From Rhodococcus sp. OK519 (GTDB lineage Bacteria; Actinomycetota; Actinomycetes; Mycobacteriales; Mycobacteriaceae), in the NCBI RefSeq assembly GCF_003051005.1, contig NZ_QAOW01000004.1, positions 124,001 through 188,000 on the forward strand: 64,000 bases of DNA, given 5' to 3'. The notes below the pieces were generated by a model that saw nothing but the letters and a program-made list of their open reading frames with translations, was not told the origin of the DNA and searched no databases. Positions 48,755 to 56,124 of this stretch are shown one piece after another (position 1 is the first letter of the stretch; each line of letters begins with the position of its first letter). A program made the translations under genes and the position numbers.

Positions 48755-48777
48755 CGATTCCGATCTAGCATCAGGCA

Positions 48778-49644
48778 ATGCCGTCAAACGAACTCGGAGA
48801 CTTCCTTCGCTCACGCCGTGGTCGAATCGCGCCGGGAGACGTGGGGCTGCACAGCTACGGCACTCGGCGCGTACCCGGTCTCCGACGTGAAGAAGTTGCG
48901 ATACTCGCAGGTCTGAGCGCCGACTACTACACCCGCTTGGAGCAAGGGCGAGAACGCAATCCCTCGACTCAGGTGCTCGATGCGCTCCTGCGTGCGCTCC
49001 GACTCGACGCCGAGCACGAGATGCACCTGTACCGGTTGGCGGGTTTGGTACCGAGTGACCGTGTGTCCGCTGTCGGGGAATCCGTCAGCCCCGCACTGCT
49101 GCAGTTGATGCAGACCTACGACTGGACGCCGGCGTTCGTGTTGAACAGGACACTCGACATTCTGGCGTGCAACCGGATTGCCGAAGCGCTCTTCTCACCG
49201 TTCGCCGCCACCGACAATCTGGTGCGGATGGTGTTCACGGACCCCGCCGGCGCCTCGTTCTATGCCGAGTGGCCGCGTGCGGCACAGGCCACCGTTGCGG
49301 CACTTCGACTGGCCGTCGGGCACCACCCGGCGGATCCTCGTCTGTCCCGGTTGGTTGATGAACTCGCCGCGGCAAGCCCCGCCTTCAGACAGTTGTGGGC
49401 CGAAGGTCACGTGCGGGGCAAATCTCTGGACGCGAAGGAACTCGTTCATCCCGACGTCGGTGCGATGAGCTTGACCTCCCAGGCATTCGATGTCCGTGAC
49501 CGGCCCGGACAGCAACTGCTGATCTATCAGGCGGAGCCGGGGTCCCCGAGTGACCGGGCCCTGAAACTGTTGGGTTCACTCACCGCGACCAGAGATCAGG
49601 AGCGGCGCGGCGCGGATTCGCATTCCGGCCGACCCCTGACCTGA
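48778..49644 (+). CDS. XRE-family regulator with MmyB-like C-terminal domain
   Basis: A 288-residue regulator. The N-terminal helix-turn-helix (about 4-85) reads GLHSYGTRRVPGLRREEVAILAGLSADYYTRLEQGRERNPS, typical of the MmyB/XRE group. The C-terminal domain (about 105-275, WTPAFVLNRTLDILACNRIAEALF and the closing ELVHPDVGAMSLTSQAFDV) is the MmyB-like ligand-binding part. A perfect 41-bp palindrome ends 24 bases before the ATG, so the protein probably controls its own gene. The convergent SDR/Atu4866-like operon carries related GGGTG/CACCC hairpins upstream, making it the likely target. Confidence 0.9.
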   Translation: MPSNELGDFLRSRRGRIAPGDVGLHSYGTRRVPGLRREEVAILAGLSADYYTRLEQGRERNPSTQVLDALLRALRLDAEHEMHLYRLAGLVPSDRVSAVGESVSPALLQLMQTYDWTPAFVLNRTLDILACNRIAEALFSPFAATDNLVRMVFTDPAGASFYAEWPRAAQATVAALRLAVGHHPADPRLSRLVDELAAASPAFRQLWAEGHVRGKSLDAKELVHPDVGAMSLTSQAFDVRDRPGQQLLIYQAEPGSPSDRALKLLGSLTATRDQERRGADSHSGRPLT

Positions 49645-49675
49645 CCACTGCTCACCAGGCCTACCGTCTGTGCGC

Positions 49676-50407
49676 CTACTGCGCGCTCGCTGTGGGGCGA
49701 ACGACGATCTCGTTCACATCCACGTTCGAGGGCTGATCGACGGCAAACGCAATCGCGTCGGCGATCGCTGCGGCCGGAATCGAGACGGCGCGATACGCCC
49801 TCATGTCCTCGCGAGCCGTGGCGTCCGAAATGCTCTCCGCCAATTCGGATTCCGTCACTCCCGGGGAGACGACGGTCACGCGGACGTCGCCGGACGATTC
49901 CTGGCGCAGTCCTTCGGAGATCGCGCGCACCGCAAACTTCGTAGCGCAGTACACCGCGCCTGTCGGCACCACCTCGTACGCCCCGACAGATGCGATGTTC
50001 ACGAAATGTCCGCTCCCCTGCGACTTCATGACCGGAAGTGCTGCGGCGATGCCGTGCAGAACGCCGCGAACATTCACGTCGAGCATCCGATTCCACTCGT
50101 CGATCTTCAGTGCGCTCAGCGGGGACAGTGGCATCACGCCCGCATTGTTGACCACGACGTCCACCCGTCCGAACTGCTCGCAGGCAGCCTCCACGAAGGA
50201 CCGGACGTCGGCCAGATCGGTGACATCGACCCTGCGGAAGGCCGCGATGTACCCGGCATCGACAAGTTCTTCCACCAGGTGGGCGAGATGGTCGGTGCGC
50301 CGTGCACCGAGGAACACCCGGTGCCCGTCGGCGGCCAGCTTCCGCGCTGTCGCCGCGCCGATTCCGCTGCTGGCTCCGGTGATCAGGACTACTTTGTGCT
50401 CGCTCAT
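49676..50407 (-). CDS. short-chain dehydrogenase/reductase
   Basis: A 243-residue classical SDR. The cofactor motif TGASSGIG is at residues 10-17, NNAG near 88, and the catalytic Ser (NIASVG), Tyr-x-x-x-Lys (YCATK) near 150 are intact, so it should use NAD(P). PGVTESELAES near 185 is the usual SDR loop. The substrate is unknown. The ATG overlaps the stop of the upstream Atu4866-like gene (ATGA), so the two are coupled. The neighbouring XRE-type regulator, convergent with it, probably controls the pair. Confidence 0.9.
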   Translation of the reverse strand: MSEHKVVLITGASSGIGAATARKLAADGHRVFLGARRTDHLAHLVEELVDAGYIAAFRRVDVTDLADVRSFVEAACEQFGRVDVVVNNAGVMPLSPLSALKIDEWNRMLDVNVRGVLHGIAAALPVMKSQGSGHFVNIASVGAYEVVPTGAVYCATKFAVRAISEGLRQESSGDVRVTVVSPGVTESELAESISDATAREDMRAYRAVSIPAAAIADAIAFAVDQPSNVDVNEIVVRPTASAQ

Positions 50408-50673
50408 AGGTGTCTGTCCTCTCGGTACAGGACGAGATGCTCATGGTGGAGCACCCCGTCGCGAATGTCTCCGGTTGCGGTGAATCCGGTGTCGTCGATG
50501 TAGTCGAGATGACTTCCGGTCACGGTGTACTGGCCGGTGTAGGCGCTCTCTCGGTTGCCACGGGCTTCGTCGTAGCGACCGTCCGCGCGCAGTTCCTGGC
50601 GTATCGAGCCGTCCGATGTCACCCACATGCCGACGATGTCAGCCCGGTCGATCGTGGTTTCGGATTGATCCAT
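50404..50673 (-). CDS. small Atu4866-domain protein
   Basis: An 89-residue protein of the Atu4866 family, small beta-barrel proteins without known activity. The sequence DIVGMWVTSDGSIRQELRADGRYDEARG, then the central GQYTVTGSHLDYIDDTGFTATG and the closing LHHEHLVLYR fit the family. ATG at 50673 has AGAGGGG seven bases upstream; the frame is open beyond it, but that part overlaps repeated regulatory sequence. It is translationally coupled to the SDR gene. Homologous pairs are often found with SDR genes and XRE/MmyB regulators, as here. Confidence 0.78.
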   Translation of the reverse strand: MDQSETTIDRADIVGMWVTSDGSIRQELRADGRYDEARGNRESAYTGQYTVTGSHLDYIDDTGFTATGDIRDGVLHHEHLVLYREDRHL

Positions 50674-50739
50674 CACTGTCCCCTCTCGGTTCGGTGTTCC
50701 CAGTCTGGCGACGGAAACGAACCTCAGGTAGGACGTGGT

Positions 50740-50766
50740 CCGACCGGGTGCCCCACACCCGGTCGG
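50740..50766. promoter_or_regulatory. inverted repeat upstream of the Atu4866-like gene
   Basis: Perfect 11-base arms (CCGACCGGGTG and its complement) around CCCCA. It may be an operator for the XRE-type regulator, since it shares GGGTG/CACCC with the 41-bp palindrome, or the terminator of fabH, which ends at 50839. Confidence 0.5.
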
Positions 50767-50798
50767 CCGTCTACGGACCGACGTCCATGACATGGATG

Positions 50799-50810
50799 GC
50801 ACCCGGGTGC
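50799..50810. promoter_or_regulatory. 12-bp palindrome downstream of fabH
   Basis: GCACCCGGGTGC, perfect. It carries the same CACCC/GGGTG half-sites as the neighbouring repeat and may belong to the same control region. Confidence 0.4.
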
Positions 50811-50838
50811 GTCGTCGGCCGATCCCCGACGAAGGGAA

Positions 50839-51876
50839 CTAATTGATCGGGGGCAGTTGGACGACCTGACCGGCGTAGGCAAGTCCGGCACCGAAGCCGA
50901 GGAGGAGCGCCGTGTCGCCACGGCGGGCCGATCCTGAACGGAGCAGCTGTTCCATCGCCATCGGGATCGACGCGGCACTCGTGTTGCCGGTTTCGACGAT
51001 GTCCCGCGCAACCGCGACGGTTTCGGGTAGGCCCAGTGTCCGGATCAGTGCATCGGTGATGCGGCTGTTTGCCTGATGCGGCACGAAGGCGTCGAGGTCG
51101 TCGACCGTGACTCCGGACTTCTCCAGTGCGTCACGGCACGCCTTCTCCAGGAAGGTGACTGCCCAACGGAACACGGCCTGACCATTCATTCGGATGTAGG
51201 GCCGCTCCGGACTGTCGCCACCGACCGCTGCGGCGTCGACTTCGGCGAAGTACTGCATGAAGTCCTTGTCCTGCTTGATCGCCGCGGTCTGGCTGCCGTC
51301 GGATCCCCATGCCACCGGGCCGATGCCCTCGGCGTCGGACGGACCCACCACGACCGCGCCGGCCCCGTCGGCGAAGATGAACGCGCACGTCCGGTCGGTC
51401 GGGTCGAGCAGGTCCGACAATCGTTCGACGCCGATCACCAGGACATGGCGGGCCTGTCCGGCGCGGACGAGGCTCGCGGCGTTGCCGAGCGCGTAGCAGA
51501 AGCCGGCGCAGCCGGCGGAAATGTCGTAGGCGGCCGTGTCCTGCATGCCGAGCTCGGTTGCGACGACCGCCCCGGCCGACGGCCCGAGCACCATCTGCGA
51601 CGACGTCGCGAGCACCACCGCATCGACCTGTTCGGGGGCCACACCGGCGGCGGTGAGCGCGTCGCGGGCGGCCGCAACGCTCATAGCGACGATGGTCTCG
51701 TCGGGCTCGGCCCAGCCACGGGATGCGATGCCGGAACGGGTTCGGATCCACTCGTCGGAGGAGTCGATGCGGTCGACGATCTCGGCGTTGGGCACGACGC
51801 GTCGAGGTCGGTACACGCCGAGACCCAGAAGGGCTGCGTGGGCGACGGGATCTGCGGTGGCGATGGGGGCGGGCAC
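50839..51876 (-). CDS. fabH: 3-oxoacyl-ACP synthase III (FabH-like)
   Basis: A 345-residue thiolase-fold condensing enzyme. It joins an acyl-CoA starter to malonyl-ACP in fatty-acid synthesis, or makes a related C-C bond in secondary metabolism. The catalytic triad is complete: Cys in DISAGCAGFCYAL near 120, His in DAFVPHQANSRITD near 270 and Asn in ETGNTSAASIPMA near 300. The early GIASRGWAEPDETIVAMSVAAA is the FabH dimer/loop region. Upstream of the start lie two TetR-type palindromes, suggesting regulation. The length is normal. Whether it is the primary FabH or an accessory copy cannot be decided here. Confidence 0.92.
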   Translation of the reverse strand: MPAPIATADPVAHAALLGLGVYRPRRVVPNAEIVDRIDSSDEWIRTRSGIASRGWAEPDETIVAMSVAAARDALTAAGVAPEQVDAVVLATSSQMVLGPSAGAVVATELGMQDTAAYDISAGCAGFCYALGNAASLVRAGQARHVLVIGVERLSDLLDPTDRTCAFIFADGAGAVVVGPSDAEGIGPVAWGSDGSQTAAIKQDKDFMQYFAEVDAAAVGGDSPERPYIRMNGQAVFRWAVTFLEKACRDALEKSGVTVDDLDAFVPHQANSRITDALIRTLGLPETVAVARDIVETGNTSAASIPMAMEQLLRSGSARRGDTALLLGFGAGLAYAGQVVQLPPIN

Positions 51877-51927
51877 GGCGTCCTCTCCGCGTGAACCGGT
51901 CGGTCCCCGCTATTGAGATCTAACAGG

Positions 51928-51939
51928 AACCGATCGGTT
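51928..51939. promoter_or_regulatory. palindrome in the fabH control region
   Basis: AACCGATCGGTT, a perfect 12-bp palindrome. A degenerate copy, AACCGGTCGGTC, lies at 51894-51905, nearer the fabH start. TetR-family regulators often use such sites. Confidence 0.5.
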
Positions 51940-52021
51940 GTGGCCCGGCATCTCGGAGATCCGCCCTCCTGCTCCCGAGGACCACCACCGATCACGGAAC
52001 TCCCTCTGTCACGATGACGCA

Positions 52022-52453
52022 GTGCTCCTGATCCGTATCGAGTGGATGACGCTCGCAATCGCCACGGCCGCCTTCGCGGTATTCAGCGCGCTCGAGCGGA
52101 TGTGGTGGGCGACCGAGTGCCAGCTGGGGCTCCTTCCCACCACATTGATCAGGGACTGGGATGAATGCACGGAGTCGACGTTCTCGTTCTATGGGGCCGG
52201 ACTCCTCGTTCCCCTGGCAATCCCCGTGGTGCTCTGCGTCATACCGGGCGTTGTGCCTCGTCGCGGCGTCGCGTCGGTTTCCGCGGCCGCGCTCGCCGCA
52301 TTCTGCATCTCTACGTTTTGGCTCGCGCCGTATCCTCTGCCGGGGAGCGGGGCAGCACTGCTCGGTTTCGCCGGCTATTGCTGGCCGAGCGCGATCATGG
52401 CGATTCTGTTGGCATCGTTGCACGATCGGCTGGCTGCAACTTTGCACAACTGA
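52022..52453 (+). CDS. small membrane protein of unknown function
   Basis: A 143-residue hydrophobic protein with about four membrane segments: near 8-25 (TLAIATAAFAVFSAL), 58-82 (GAGLLVPLAIPVVLCVIPGVV), 88-105 (SVSAAALAAFCISTFWL) and 113-135 (GAALLGFAGYCWPSAIMAILL). A conserved-looking W-W-A-T-E-C and a second Cys (DWDECTEST) lie on the first loop and may pair. I do not recognise a family. The start is taken as GTG at 52022 and is uncertain, since no good ribosome site precedes it. It is upstream of the FadR-type regulator on the same strand. Confidence 0.6.
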   Translation: MLLIRIEWMTLAIATAAFAVFSALERMWWATECQLGLLPTTLIRDWDECTESTFSFYGAGLLVPLAIPVVLCVIPGVVPRRGVASVSAAALAAFCISTFWLAPYPLPGSGAALLGFAGYCWPSAIMAILLASLHDRLAATLHN

Positions 52454-52466
52454 CCGCCGAGCCAGC

Positions 52467-52477
52467 TGGTCTGACCA
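52467..52477. promoter_or_regulatory. FadR-type operator-like site
   Basis: TGGTCTGACCA, palindromic TGGTC-T-GACCA, 38 bases before the ATG of the FadR-type regulator. It fits the TGGT..ACCA core used by FadR-subfamily GntR proteins, so autoregulation is likely. Confidence 0.55.
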
Positions 52478-52514
52478 CTTGACCACCGATCCGCCCCGGC
52501 CTAGCGTTTGTGAC

Positions 52515-53249
52515 ATGGATCTCACGCCGGTGCGTCGGCGGTCGATCCCCGACGACGTTTTCGACCAACTGCTCGACGGGGTCGTCGGCGGCCGGCTGGC
52601 TCCGGGCGAGGAGTTGCTCAGTGAGCGCCGGATGGCCGAGTCGCTGGGTGTCTCCCGTCCCGCCGTTCGCGAGGCTCTGAACCGGATTGCCGCGATGGGG
52701 CTGGTCGACGTCCGGCAGGGCGGGGCCACCCTCGTGAACGATCTGCACCGGCGGGCGGGGCTGGATCTCCTGCCGAAACTGCTGGTGCGGGGCGGGGAGA
52801 TCGACCTCGCCGTCGCCCGCAGCATCCTCGAGGCGCGGCTGTGGAACGGCCCCAAGGTCGCGGAGCTGGCGGCCGAACGCGCCGACGCGAAGGTCGCCGA
52901 CTCGTTGGACGCCGTCGTCGACGTGCTCGATGCGGATAGCGATCCCGTTCGGCGACAGCGGCTGGCACTGGACTTCTGGGACCTGGTGGTCGACGCTGCT
53001 GACTCGATCACCTTTCGTCTGATGTTCAATACGCTCCGGGCCGCGTACGAACCGATGCTCGACGCGCTCGCGGTGGCGATGGCGGCGGAAGTCGACGAGG
53101 TCGAACGCTACCGATCCATCGTCGCCGCGATCCGGTGCCGCGACGCCGTCTCGGCTTTCGCGGCCGCCCAGTCGCTCCTCGCGCCCGCGACGGCGCTCCT
53201 CGCGGCGGCACTCGATCTCGCCCGCACCGACTCACAGGAGTGCTCGTGA
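52515..53249 (+). CDS. FadR-subfamily GntR transcriptional regulator
   Basis: A 244-residue regulator. The N-terminal winged helix (about 10-75) reads LAPGEELLSERRMAESLGVSRPAVREALNRIAAMGLVDVRQGGATLV, the GntR signature. The C-terminal all-helical domain (about 90-235) is the FCD/FadR-C type, with DFWDLVVDAADSITFRLMFN. Such regulators often bind acyl-CoA or short organic acids. A TGGTC/GACCA repeat lies just upstream. Its stop overlaps the start of the membrane hydroxylase gene (GTGA), so the two form an operon and the regulator probably controls that gene. The effector is unknown. Confidence 0.88.
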   Translation: MDLTPVRRRSIPDDVFDQLLDGVVGGRLAPGEELLSERRMAESLGVSRPAVREALNRIAAMGLVDVRQGGATLVNDLHRRAGLDLLPKLLVRGGEIDLAVARSILEARLWNGPKVAELAAERADAKVADSLDAVVDVLDADSDPVRRQRLALDFWDLVVDAADSITFRLMFNTLRAAYEPMLDALAVAMAAEVDEVERYRSIVAAIRCRDAVSAFAAAQSLLAPATALLAAALDLARTDSQECS

Positions 53250-53950
53250 CCACCACCCGCTCCGGCTCGCCGGCATTCGGGCGAAACGTCACCCTGCCGG
53301 CGGCGCTGCGTGAATTCGTCCGTCACCCGAGTCCGTGGATCATCGGGGTCCTGTTCGTCGGCGCCCTCGCAGCACGGTTGATCGTCGGCGAGTGGACGTG
53401 GGCGGACGCCGTCGTCCCACTGGTGATGCTCGCGTTCTTCCCGTTGCTGGAGTGGATCATCCACGTGTTCGTCCTGCACTGGCGGCCCCGCCGTGTGGGC
53501 GGGCTGACGGTCGATCCGCTACTTGCGCGCAAGCATCGCGCGCACCACTCCGATCCGCGGGACATTCCGCTGGACTTCATTCCTGCGCCGGTGTTCGTCT
53601 GGCTGGTTCCGCTCCTGCTCGTGATCACGGTGTTCGTCGCACCCCGGATCGGACTGGGCCTGACGTTCCTGACCGTGATCACCGCCCTCGGCGCCGTCTA
53701 CGAGTGGACGCACTTCCTGATCCACACCGACTACCGCCCGAAGTCCGCGCTGTACAAAGCCACGTGGCGGCATCACCGCAACCACCACTACCGCAACGAG
53801 CACTACTGGTTCACGGTCACCACGTCCGGCACAGCCGACCGTCTGCTTCGGACAGAGCCCGATCCCGACACGGTCGAGAAGTCGCCCACGGCCAAGCATC
53901 TGCACGATCTGCGAGCCCGGACCGAGGCCGCGGGGTCGACACGCCACTAG
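53246..53950 (+). CDS. fatty acid hydroxylase-superfamily membrane protein
   Basis: A 234-residue integral membrane di-iron protein. Membrane segments lie near 33-50, 58-80, 120-140 and 145-160. The histidine boxes expected for the metals are present: EWIIHVFVLHW near 69, LARKHRAHHSDP near 97, YEWTHFLIHTDYR near 157, and ATWRHHRNHHYRNEHYW near 173. It probably hydroxylates or desaturates a lipid or carotenoid-like substrate. The GTG start at 53246 overlaps the stop of the FadR-type gene, with CAGGAG upstream. It is convergent with a TetR gene, 25 bases apart. Confidence 0.88.
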   Translation: MTTTRSGSPAFGRNVTLPAALREFVRHPSPWIIGVLFVGALAARLIVGEWTWADAVVPLVMLAFFPLLEWIIHVFVLHWRPRRVGGLTVDPLLARKHRAHHSDPRDIPLDFIPAPVFVWLVPLLLVITVFVAPRIGLGLTFLTVITALGAVYEWTHFLIHTDYRPKSALYKATWRHHRNHHYRNEHYWFTVTTSGTADRLLRTEPDPDTVEKSPTAKHLHDLRARTEAAGSTRH

Positions 53951-53975
53951 GCTCCACGCCCAGATCTGGCATCGG

Positions 53976-54647
53976 CTATCGAACGGTCTCGATGCCGGCG
54001 AGGATGAGGTCGATACCGGCAAGAAACTGCTCGCGATCGTCGTGCCCCGGGAGGTGAGCCGCCATCCGATGGACGAACGGATACTCCTCGGAGTCGAGCT
54101 CAGTCCATCGCGTGGCGACGGTCTCCAGGAAAGCCGATCGATCCGTCTCGCGAGCGAGAAGGCGGGCACCTGCCGCGTACTGCCCCGCGAGGCCGAGGAT
54201 GTAGTTCACGAGTGCGGACGCGCAGTCGAATTGGTCCTGCTCTGGCATGCCGAGCGCCTGAAGTGGCCCGCCGACGCCTTCGAAGATCTGCACCACCGCG
54301 GACTGCCACGGCTCGCGTGACAGCTGCGTGCCAATCCAGGGGTGCGCGTCGATGGCGTCGAACACACCGAGGGCAACAGCTCGGATCGCCTCGTTCGGCG
54401 TTGCCCCGTCGACGACTTCGGTCACCGCGCGGGCGATGACAACGTCGGTGGTCGCGGTCAGTAGTTCGTTCTTGTTGGCGACGTGCCAGTAGATCGCACC
54501 GGCGCCCGTTGCCAGGCGGGTCGTGAGCGCGCGAAATGTGAGCGCACCCTCTCCCTCCGCGTCGAGGATCTCGATCGCGGCGTCGACGATACGTTCCTTC
54601 GAGAGCGCCTCCGTGCGCCGGTCGGTCCGCTGATTCCTGGTCGCCAT
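53976..54647 (-). CDS. TetR-family regulator of the TetX-like gene
   Basis: A 223-residue regulator. The N-terminal DNA-binding domain (about 14-60) reads LSKERIVDAAIEILDAEGEGALTFRALTTRLATGAGAIYWHVANKNELL, which is the TetR type; the C-terminal part is the TetR_C_1-like ligand domain. I chose ATG at 54647; the frame is open to 54737, but that would run into the divergent gene's leader and its operators. Two GGAAC/GTTCC repeats lie between the two starts. It probably represses the divergent monooxygenase and itself. Confidence 0.88.
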   Translation of the reverse strand: MATRNQRTDRRTEALSKERIVDAAIEILDAEGEGALTFRALTTRLATGAGAIYWHVANKNELLTATTDVVIARAVTEVVDGATPNEAIRAVALGVFDAIDAHPWIGTQLSREPWQSAVVQIFEGVGGPLQALGMPEQDQFDCASALVNYILGLAGQYAAGARLLARETDRSAFLETVATRWTELDSEEYPFVHRMAAHLPGHDDREQFLAGIDLILAGIETVR

Positions 54648-54665
54648 CACATCATCTTGACACGT

Positions 54666-54682
54666 TTGGAACGTCGTTCCAA
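54666..54682. promoter_or_regulatory. TetR-type operator-like palindrome, copy 1
   Basis: TTGGAACGTCGTTCCAA, perfect 8-base arms around a T, in the 80-base gap between the divergent TetR and TetX-like genes. Confidence 0.75.
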
Positions 54683-54691
54683 GATGGATCG

Positions 54692-54706
54692 TGGAATGAC
54701 GTTCCA
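54692..54706. promoter_or_regulatory. TetR-type operator-like palindrome, copy 2
   Basis: TGGAATGACGTTCCA, 13 of 15 positions palindromic, a second copy of the GGAAC/GTTCC motif, 26-27 bases from the first. Confidence 0.6.
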
Positions 54707-54727
54707 TTCCCTTCTGAAGGAGAAATG

Positions 54728-55867
54728 ATGACGACACCAGTCACGATCATCGGTGCGGGCCTCGGCGGCCTCACCCTCGCGCGGGTCCTCCACGTCCGCG
54801 GCATCGCCGCGACGATCTACGAAGCCGAGTCCTCGGCCGAGACCCGCACGCAGGGCGGTCAGCTCGACATCCACGAGAAAGACGGACAAATCGCACTCGC
54901 CGCGGCCGGACTGACCGACGAGTTCCGCGCGATCATTCATCAGGGCGGCGAGGCGTCGCGCGTGCTGGACCAGCACGGCACGGTACTGCTCGAGGAACCC
55001 GACGACGGCACGGGTGGGCGTCCGGAGGTCCTTCGCGGCGACCTACGTCGGATCCTGATCGACTCCCTGCCGGCCGGGACGATCCAGTGGGGACACAAGG
55101 TCGCCGGCGTCGCGCCTGCCGGGGGTGGCCGACACGAACTGGCCTTCGCGGACGGGGCGACGGTGACCGCCAGCCTGCTCGTCGGCGCCGACGGCGCCTG
55201 GTCGAAGGTTCGCCCGCTACTCTCCGACGCCGAGCCCCGGTACGTCGGCACCACGTTCGTCGAGACCTACCTGAACGACGCCGACGTGCGACACCCCGCC
55301 GCGGCGGAAGCGGTCGGCAACGGTGCAATGTACGCACTCGCCCCAGGACAGGGAATCACGGCGCACCGTGAAGTCGGGGGCACCCTTCACACGTACGTGC
55401 AGTTGAACCGCCCAGCAGACTGGATTGCGGGGATCGATTTCACCGACGCCGCCACCGCGACGGCGCGAATTGCGGCCGAGTTCGAAGGGTGGGCACCGCA
55501 GCTCACCGCACTGATCACCGGCGGCGAATCGGCGCCCATCCCCCGCCCAATCCATGCCCTCCCGGATGCACACCGCTGGGACCGCGTGCCTGGTGTGACA
55601 CTCATCGGCGACGCCGCGCACCTGATGGCACCGTCCGGCGAAGGCGCGAACCTGGCCATGCTCGATGGCGCCGAACTCGCGAACGCGATCGCCGCACACC
55701 CCGACGACATCGAAGCGGCACTCGACGAGTACGAGGAGACGATGTTCCCGCGCAGCGAGTCGGAGGCCGCGGACTCACATCTGATTCTGGAGATCTGCCT
55801 CGGTGATCGCGCGCCGCATTCTCTTGTCGACTTCCTCACCGGCTCCTCGGAACCGGTAGACGCATGA
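54728..55867 (+). CDS. TetX-like FAD-dependent monooxygenase
   Basis: A 379-residue flavoprotein of the PHBH/TetX group. Features are the dinucleotide motif IIGAGLGGLTLARVL near 7, GGQLDIHEKDGQIAL near 43, the RGDLRRILIDSLPAGTIQW segment near 98 (strikingly TetX-like), LLVGADGAWSKVR near 155 and the FAD motif VTLIGDAAHLMAPSGEGANLAMLDG near 290. All cofactor motifs are intact. TetX enzymes hydroxylate and inactivate tetracyclines; whether this one does is unproven. ATG at 54728 lies five bases from AAGGAG; another ATG is at 54725. It is divergent from a TetR gene, with two operator-like repeats in between, so it is probably inducible. Confidence 0.9.
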   Translation: MTTPVTIIGAGLGGLTLARVLHVRGIAATIYEAESSAETRTQGGQLDIHEKDGQIALAAAGLTDEFRAIIHQGGEASRVLDQHGTVLLEEPDDGTGGRPEVLRGDLRRILIDSLPAGTIQWGHKVAGVAPAGGGRHELAFADGATVTASLLVGADGAWSKVRPLLSDAEPRYVGTTFVETYLNDADVRHPAAAEAVGNGAMYALAPGQGITAHREVGGTLHTYVQLNRPADWIAGIDFTDAATATARIAAEFEGWAPQLTALITGGESAPIPRPIHALPDAHRWDRVPGVTLIGDAAHLMAPSGEGANLAMLDGAELANAIAAHPDDIEAALDEYEETMFPRSESEAADSHLILEICLGDRAPHSLVDFLTGSSEPVDA

Positions 55868-55889
55868 CGCAGTCGGCCCTACGCCTCGC

Positions 55890-56114
55890 TCATGCGGCGC
55901 CACCCTTGTCCGCGTCCTCCTGCAACGTGTGAGCGACAAGCGCATTGGCGTGCCCGTGGCCGATTCCGTGCTCGGTCTTGAGCCACGTCACCAACTCCAT
56001 GTGCTTGGTGAGGTCGGACGAGCGAATCAGGCTCTGCCACTCGCTGATCGGCTTGCCGTACTTCTTCTCGATCGACGGAAAGTAAGACGCGGGACCCTTC
56101 ACAGGCTCTGTCAT
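55890..56114 (-). CDS. DUF4287-domain protein
   Basis: A 74-residue protein of the DUF4287 family, of unknown function. The sequence YFPSIEKKYGKPISEWQSLI near residue 12, KHMELVTWLKTEHGIGHGHANALVAHTL and the short acidic end are typical of small stand-alone members. The chosen ATG at 56114 starts MTEPVKGPASYF; the open frame continues upstream through the rhomboid-like gene in another frame and is not credible there. It is convergent with the monooxygenase gene and lies 10 bases after the rhomboid-like gene on the same strand, so it may share that transcript. Confidence 0.82.
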   Translation of the reverse strand: MTEPVKGPASYFPSIEKKYGKPISEWQSLIRSSDLTKHMELVTWLKTEHGIGHGHANALVAHTLQEDADKGGAA

Positions 56115-56124
56115 GTTCGGCACG

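Noticed and set aside
48655-48777. Terminator for cobIJ at the 41-bp palindrome
   Set aside because: The hairpin loop would be nearly absent and no T run follows; an operator is more likely, though termination is not excluded.
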